A stretch of DNA of 64,000 bases, taken from positions 97,743 through 161,742 of the forward strand of contig JAVTVY010037181.1 in NCBI GenBank assembly GCA_036873755.1. The letters run 5' to 3'. A program made the position numbers and the translations under genes. The notes under the pieces were generated by a model. The model was given only the letters and a program-made list of their open reading frames with translations, was not told the DNA's origin and ran no database searches. This document shows, one piece after another, positions 58,840 to 64,000 of the stretch (position 1 is the first letter of the stretch; every line of letters begins with the position of its first letter). The stretch is from Hanleya hanleyi. Its lineage: Eukaryota > Mollusca > Polyplacophora > Lepidopleurida > Hanleyidae.

Positions 58840-59335
58840 ATTTTAATAGGTACCACTCCGGTTTAACTGATTAAGTAAACATTTAGGTAAACATTTATGA
58901 AATTAAGTGGAAACAAGGTTTATTCAATTAAGTAAAGGCCTTTACTTTACTTGCCATAGTATATGTTTACTTTTATATTTACTTAAATAGGTACCACTCA
59001 GCTGCAACTAATTACGTAATGAAGTGGAAACAAGGTTTATTCAATTAAGTAAAGGCCTTTACTTTACTTGCCATAGTATATGTTTACTTTTATATTTACT
59101 TAAATAGGTACCACTCAGCTGCAACTAATTACTTAATCATTTGGGTAAACATCTACTGAAATAAGTAAATGGGGAAGGTTCAACTAAATAGATTTTATTT
59201 GGTTTTACCAAACTAGGTAAACCTGTCATTTACATACATCAGTAAATGTTTACTTGAACGTTTACTAAAGTGGTTGCAGCTGAGTGGTACCTATTTAAGT
59301 AAATGTTTACTGAATCCTTTTTGCAGTGTACCCTT
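58840..59335. mobile_element. CACTGCAAAAA-ended element with TAAACATTTACT motifs
   Basis: The right end at 59335 is the complement of TACACTGCAAAAAGGATTCA, matching the left end of the element at 47705. The interior is made of AGTAAACATTTACT-type palindromes and of TAGGTACCACTCAGCTGCAA, present in both orientations. A nearly identical 117-bp tandem duplication occupies 58905-59138 (units starting AAGTGGAAACAAGG). No coding capacity. Confidence 0.65.
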
Positions 59336-60654
59336 ATGTAAACATCGTTACCACTGAAAAAGTCTGAAATGTACTTGAAAAAGTCTGAAATTTTCCACCC
59401 CTACCAGGAATATGGCATTTTGGGGCATTTCACACAGAACTGACAACTATTTATTTTTCAAAATTTTAACGAAAAAAATCTGAAATCAGCCTATTGAAAA
59501 ATATTTCCCATGCTTGTGTCACATTGAACCAAACGCATATATTGCCTAAAGACGTCCCTGTGCATCCCTAACATGCCATATTTCCCCAACAACTTATCCG
59601 ATTCGCATGATCACCATGAAATCATTTCCAATCCAAGCCACCTCAGTCGTATAGTGTACGCCACCAGCGCTTCAATACCAGACCTTCCCCGGTCTATCTG
59701 TGCCAAGTAGGAACCCTATATAACCACTGAACTTTATTTTCTTTCGTATTTTTGGTGGTCAGTTTTTGCTGAATATCTGGGCAAATCATAATTTTATATT
59801 AACTCTTCATGTCCCCATGGTAAGCCCATGTCCACTACTATCAGTAAACATATTTACGTATGACAGATCATGGACACGCTGTTGAGGCTCGCATTTTTTG
59901 TTTCTCATTTAGCCAGATGTAAATTAGCGATATGGGAAAGGTGGAAGCTTTTGCTTCGGGAATCTTTGTTGTTTTTTTCCGAATAGCATATGGAAAGCAG
60001 ATTTGGCCTTCAGTGTTACACGGTCTTGTTACGGGACGAATATCCACTTGGGTACCGCTATCTATTACTTTGGTATATATTTATTCTTTATTCATATTAC
60101 AACTACAAATACGCCTATAAACTATTTTACGTTCGTTTTCATTACCAATAAATCAATAAAGTACTTGATGTATACGAAAGAACCGGACACCGTCTTAGTC
60201 CAAGTAGACTTACCTATAAGACTTGTTCATTTCATACATCCATCGCAATGGAATTATCATCATTGCATAATACTTGGCTTATTTCTGCCAACGTGAGCTC
60301 TGCTACATTATTAATTTGATAATGTCACTTTCAATTATTCAATTTCATTTCTCCGATATCTATGAACGATGTATATTGCAGTCAGGTGAAAGTGAGGTAG
60401 TAAAACTTTGTGAACCACTATTCTATATATTTATTCAAAAATATTTACATGTTTTCTCTTGGTAAGAAATAAATAAAGAAGAAAAAAAATTGTATAGTGC
60501 TGCTTGTCCATAGAACGTTCCCACTCCAATCTATCCTCTCTTCTTGGGAGTTCTATCACGAGTTCATGACCTTTCAGTGGGAACCCTTTCAGTGACCTTT
60601 CGGCCTTCTGGCAGAGATTAAGCTTGCTAATTTGTGCCTCTGTAAGGAGTTCGG
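59336..60654. other. Unassigned DNA
   Basis: No gene could be supported. Open frames near 59932-60296 lack recognisable motifs and exon signals. Confidence 0.4.
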
Positions 60655-61268
60655 TCACGGTCCACTGATGCCATCTTTGCGGAATTTTTTACTGGAGGGC
60701 TGGCTATGCAAATCCGCTCCCATCCGATCTACAATGAAGAACAGATGAGTATTTGAAATGACCTTTCTATATTCCACACATGACATTAGTTCAGACACCT
60801 CATTTTTTCCGCATTTTCCCCATTTTTTCAAAACCACCCAACAGTATCTATCAATGTATAAATTAACGTGAATATTATAACATAGCATATGTAGCTAGCA
60901 CATATAAAAGTAACTTAGACAGGTCAGGGCAAAGGACCAGCTGGGGGGATAAAATATTCCACATAGGATATTATTTTTATACTTCCATGATTGCAAGCTG
61001 GCATATTTTGCTAGTTATCCTGTTCGTATAAAGACATACAACAGTGGTGAGTGATGGGGAATATACTGCAAACGAAAAATAATGCACGTAACTGTAATAA
61101 CGCAGAGAATAATTTTCGGGAGGAAAAGTCAGCAAAATTATACAATCGGATCGGCAGTTTGCTGGGATATATATCCCAGCTAATCCTTCACTCTGACCTG
61201 TTAGACCCTGGAGTATTGCTGTTCTCGAAAACAAGTAGATTCAGTTGATTGGTGGGTAGATTCAACCC

Positions 61269-61986
61269 ACAGTGACTTGAGTAGCAGGGGGTGTCTTCGT
61301 CGATGTTGTTGTTGTTGTGATTATATATATAATTTTTTTTGCAAGAATATATTTATTTCCCACCTTTTCATACACCACAATGACAGTAGATGTCATAAAA
61401 ATGCTTTATATACGCCCTAAATCGATCTACATACCCCTCCTCTACTAGATCTCCATATCTAATAACAAGTGGGGTTACTTAATGTTAAAGCCGTATACCG
61501 ACTTTCGCCACGAATCCCGGTACAGGGGGTAATTCGGGTGTCTGCAGACAACCAACAGTAAATGGATGAGCAGACGTGAACTATGGTGAAAACTAAACGG
61601 GCGTGGAGAATTCCATGAGGTAAGTTCTCCTGCATTCGAAGCTTTTCGGCCTCGATTTCAAAAAGTCTTCGGAAGTCTTTTATCAGTTACTGGAAACCAG
61701 CCATATCGTGGAGAATGTATTGTGTACCGGGATTCGTGGCGAATTCTTTAACATACAAGTAACCCCACTTATACAAGTAACCCCACTTGTTATTAGATAT
61801 GGAGATCTAGTAGAGGAGGGGTATGTAGATCGATTTAGGGCGTATATAAAGCATTTTTATGACATCTACTGTCATTGTGGTGCATGAAAAGGTGGGAAAT
61901 AAATATATTCTTGCAAAAAAAATTATATATATAATCACAACAACAACAACATCGACGAAGACACCCCCTGCTACTCAAGTCACTGT
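61269..61986. mobile_element. Mutator-like non-autonomous element, 718 bp, 212-bp inverted repeats
   Basis: The ends ACAGTGACTTGAGTAGCAGG and its complement begin inverted repeats at 61269-61480 and 61775-61986, almost perfect over 212 bases. GATTCAACCC flanks the element at 61259-61268 and 61987-61996; copy 1 has a single GATTCAACCC at 42793-42802, the empty site. Long inverted repeats with a 9-10 bp duplication fit Mutator-like elements. The interior has a second inverted pair (CGCCACGAATCCCGGTACA near 61506 and its complement near 61724) and no coding sequence. Confidence 0.9.
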
Positions 61987-62204
61987 GATTCAACCCTAAT
62001 GCAAAATATTAATATATACATAGTGACATTCCGTATAAATGGGACAGAGGCAACAGAAAAGAATATTCGCACATAGATCTTTATGTGAAGTATGCATGTA
62101 TGGTTTTGTTCATTTCGCAGTCGGATTAAAATCGTTGAAGTCTTATGTGTGTGAAGTCAACATTGAAAATGGTATTTACATTGGAGAACCACATGTCCTA
62201 AATG

Positions 62205-62830
62205 GATCTAAGCATTACACGCTAATTTGTGCACCCCACCGGTCAAGAACAACGTCCACATCAATGAACCGAATGCGAGTTTGTAGCTTTCTATCTTTTC
62301 AAAGATTGAACGCGATCGTTGAAAGCTGACTTCGCCTAATTTTCAGGGTCGGTGGAAGATCTGTGCGGATAGTTTTCCGTGTCCCTATTAGTTGACCGCT
62401 CGCGTACAGCACTTGATCGCGCTCGGACATCTTTTGGAAAGTAACAATGATGGCAGGCGATGGTGATGCCCCTTGTTGTCGATTTCGGAACTTGTCGATT
62501 TCCTGTGGGGTTAGTAGCTGAGACGGTGTACCGCTAAAAACTGCATCTTCTGTACTGTGTCGTTCGGAATATTTAGGTCGTCTTCCATGAATTTACGAAA
62601 CACGCTTTCAGTGTCCGCGGCCGTGGTATCAAACTTCTCGTCAAGGGGAATACCATATATCAATAAATTCTCTCTCGAATTAATATAATGTGTTCACAGA
62701 AGCGACTGTCAATGATCTTACTGGAAAACGTATCGCTAAGATAATGCTATTTTGTCAAACAGATTATCTTGTATGTCCACCAGTATACGTTGCGTGTCCA
62801 TAATGTGTTGTTTGAATCAATCCGATACGG
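62205..62830 (-). pseudogene. LINE ORF1-like protein remnant (copy 2)
   Basis: It repeats the segments of copy 1 (SRENLLIYGIPLDEKFDT, ESVFRKFMEDDLNIPNDTVQ, a SERDQVLYASGQLIGTRKTI block) with a few substitutions. The same frame breaks are present in both copies, so inactivation came before the duplication. Confidence 0.6.
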
Positions 62831-63763
62831 GCTGAATATAAAAAAAAAACAGTACAGCTGTACTTGCCTATGAAATAGAAACAGAAATTTGTTGAGATTT
62901 TGATTTATCAGATATCCAGCACGGACGCAGCTATACGTGCGAGTTGTGTCCCTTGAGGTGCAGATAGCGCTGCAATGAAGGTTGTTGAATGTATCTGTCA
63001 TTTGGACTTCATAAAGTGAGCAACGAATAAATTGCACGCCACTAAAAGATCTCCTATTTAGTAAATAAGTCTTGTTTACCTAATAAAAAATATATTTCCA
63101 ATATATCTCGAATATCAGTAATCGGGTTCATACTCCATGTAAGAATCACGAGACAATGCATACAATACTAGCCAAGTCTGGGGACCACAATAGGTCTAGA
63201 CTTGGACCTCTTCAGTTGTACAAATGCTTAGACAATAGCTGCTTACATGAAGTATCTACCAGTAATCGATATACTGGCATGGTTAGTTATCCATAGCAGT
63301 TCTGGAAATAAATAGCTCAAGAGGTTGTCTCTGAATCGGACCAATCAGTGAACGCGCTAAGCTAGCTCATTACGCCAATCCACAGCGTGGTTTGAGATGT
63401 AAATTCATCGCTGGACAAACTACTTCGATGTCAGATTGAAATGGACATCGGGAATCGAAGCATAAGCCGGAAGCTTGGGATACCGATTTGACAATTCCGA
63501 ACGATCGCTGGGGATGAAATGTATGAGATTGTATAATAAAAGTAATCAGCATTACTCAAGAACTCCTATCATTCGAATCACCAAACATCTCCACGTAAAC
63601 AATCTCCGAGGATTTAGGATTTACCTGGACTTGTGAAGATGGTCACATGCCTGATTCCGTGGTTTCTTGATCAGAGAGATGAGGGAAGATGAACTTGCTT
63701 GTGCTATATTGCCTTTTGGTTTAAACGTAATTTATTTGTCTCGGGGGGGAAACACTTCAAGCT

Positions 63764-64000
63764 CAAGGCAGATATCTAATTAGAACAATATATAGCTGTA
63801 CATATCAGGAATGATGTGTACTAATTGGTTACATGAGAATACAAATGATTGCCGTACAGAAGGGTTACCGGCATATAGGAGAGGATTGATCGTCCACAAG
63901 ATGCTATTAGGTCACGCTCGGATGCGCTTCGTATGACAAAAATGACAGAGGCAGTCAAAAGGAATCGATCGAAGAAGGAAGAGTAGGGCACTAGAACCGT
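63764..64000. other. Unassigned DNA at the window end
   Basis: Nothing recognised in the last 237 bases. Confidence 0.35.

Larger units (their letters stand above)
60655..63763. repeat. Large duplicated segment, copy 2
   Basis: This matches 42173-44560 end to end apart from the 718-bp insert at 61269-61986 and small indels. Past 63763 the sequence no longer matches (copy 1 continues TTCAAATATA and the Tc1 element; copy 2 continues CAAGGCAGATATC). The same 96-codon plus-strand frame (62039-62329) is present as in copy 1 but is antisense to LINE ORF1 remains. Confidence 0.9.

Overview
The window is eukaryotic DNA, most likely from a marine mollusc (gastropod-like). The reasons are inference from the sequence: AT-rich, gene-poor DNA; GT-AG introns; several non-LTR retrotransposon types; a SINE with a 5S-rRNA-like head ending in a (CACT)n tail; and foldback and tandem-repeat-bearing elements of a kind common in molluscs. 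No ribosomal RNA or convincing tRNA gene, bacterial operon or CRISPR array was seen. Species and chromosome position cannot be told from the window.

Layout. 1-11.5 kb: mostly unassigned sequence with small tandem repeats, two foldback elements made of iterated palindromes, a possible first exon at 7.4 kb, and decayed LINE pieces (8.0-9.5 kb minus, 9.7-10.7 kb plus). 12.0-15.6 kb: a five-exon minus-strand host-type gene whose exons join in phase but which carries one in-frame TGA. 15.7-17.1 kb: a retroelement tail and a 5' piece of an L1/Tx1-like LINE. 18.4-24.6 kb: the coding remains of a very large intronless gene with N-terminal Cys motifs, a possible XPG/FEN1-type nuclease region and a C-terminal tesmin/TSO1-like CXC motif, broken by stops, frameshifts and a 1.5-kb repeat-bearing insertion. 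25-27.8 kb: little recognisable. 27.8-33.2 kb: a cluster of copies, in both orientations, of one retroelement with a YIDD reverse transcriptase, one copy containing a 1.3-kb minisatellite. 34.6-40.9 kb: an RNase H fragment, an L1/Tx1-like LINE and a CR1-like LINE stacked end to end, the last with an 11-copy minisatellite inside its reverse transcriptase. 40.9-46.5 kb: a foldback element, copy 1 of a 2.4-kb duplication containing LINE ORF1 remains, then a complete Tc1-type transposon with a one-intron transposase and 256-bp inverted repeats. 46.5-60.6 kb: mostly unassigned, with a small repeat containing a co-varying hairpin, possible plus-strand exons (53-57 kb), a SINE with perfect target-site duplication, and satellite arrays. 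60.65-63.76 kb: copy 2 of the duplication, invaded by a 718-bp element with 212-bp inverted repeats; copy 1 supplies the empty site.

The window therefore reads as a transposon-dense intergenic or intronic region. Only the Tc1 transposase looks intact. The elements illustrate several interactions: LINEs nested in each other, a SINE whose tail resembles the 3' end of a LINE in the same window, minisatellites that appear to have grown out of reverse-transcriptase coding DNA, and insertions datable by empty sites.
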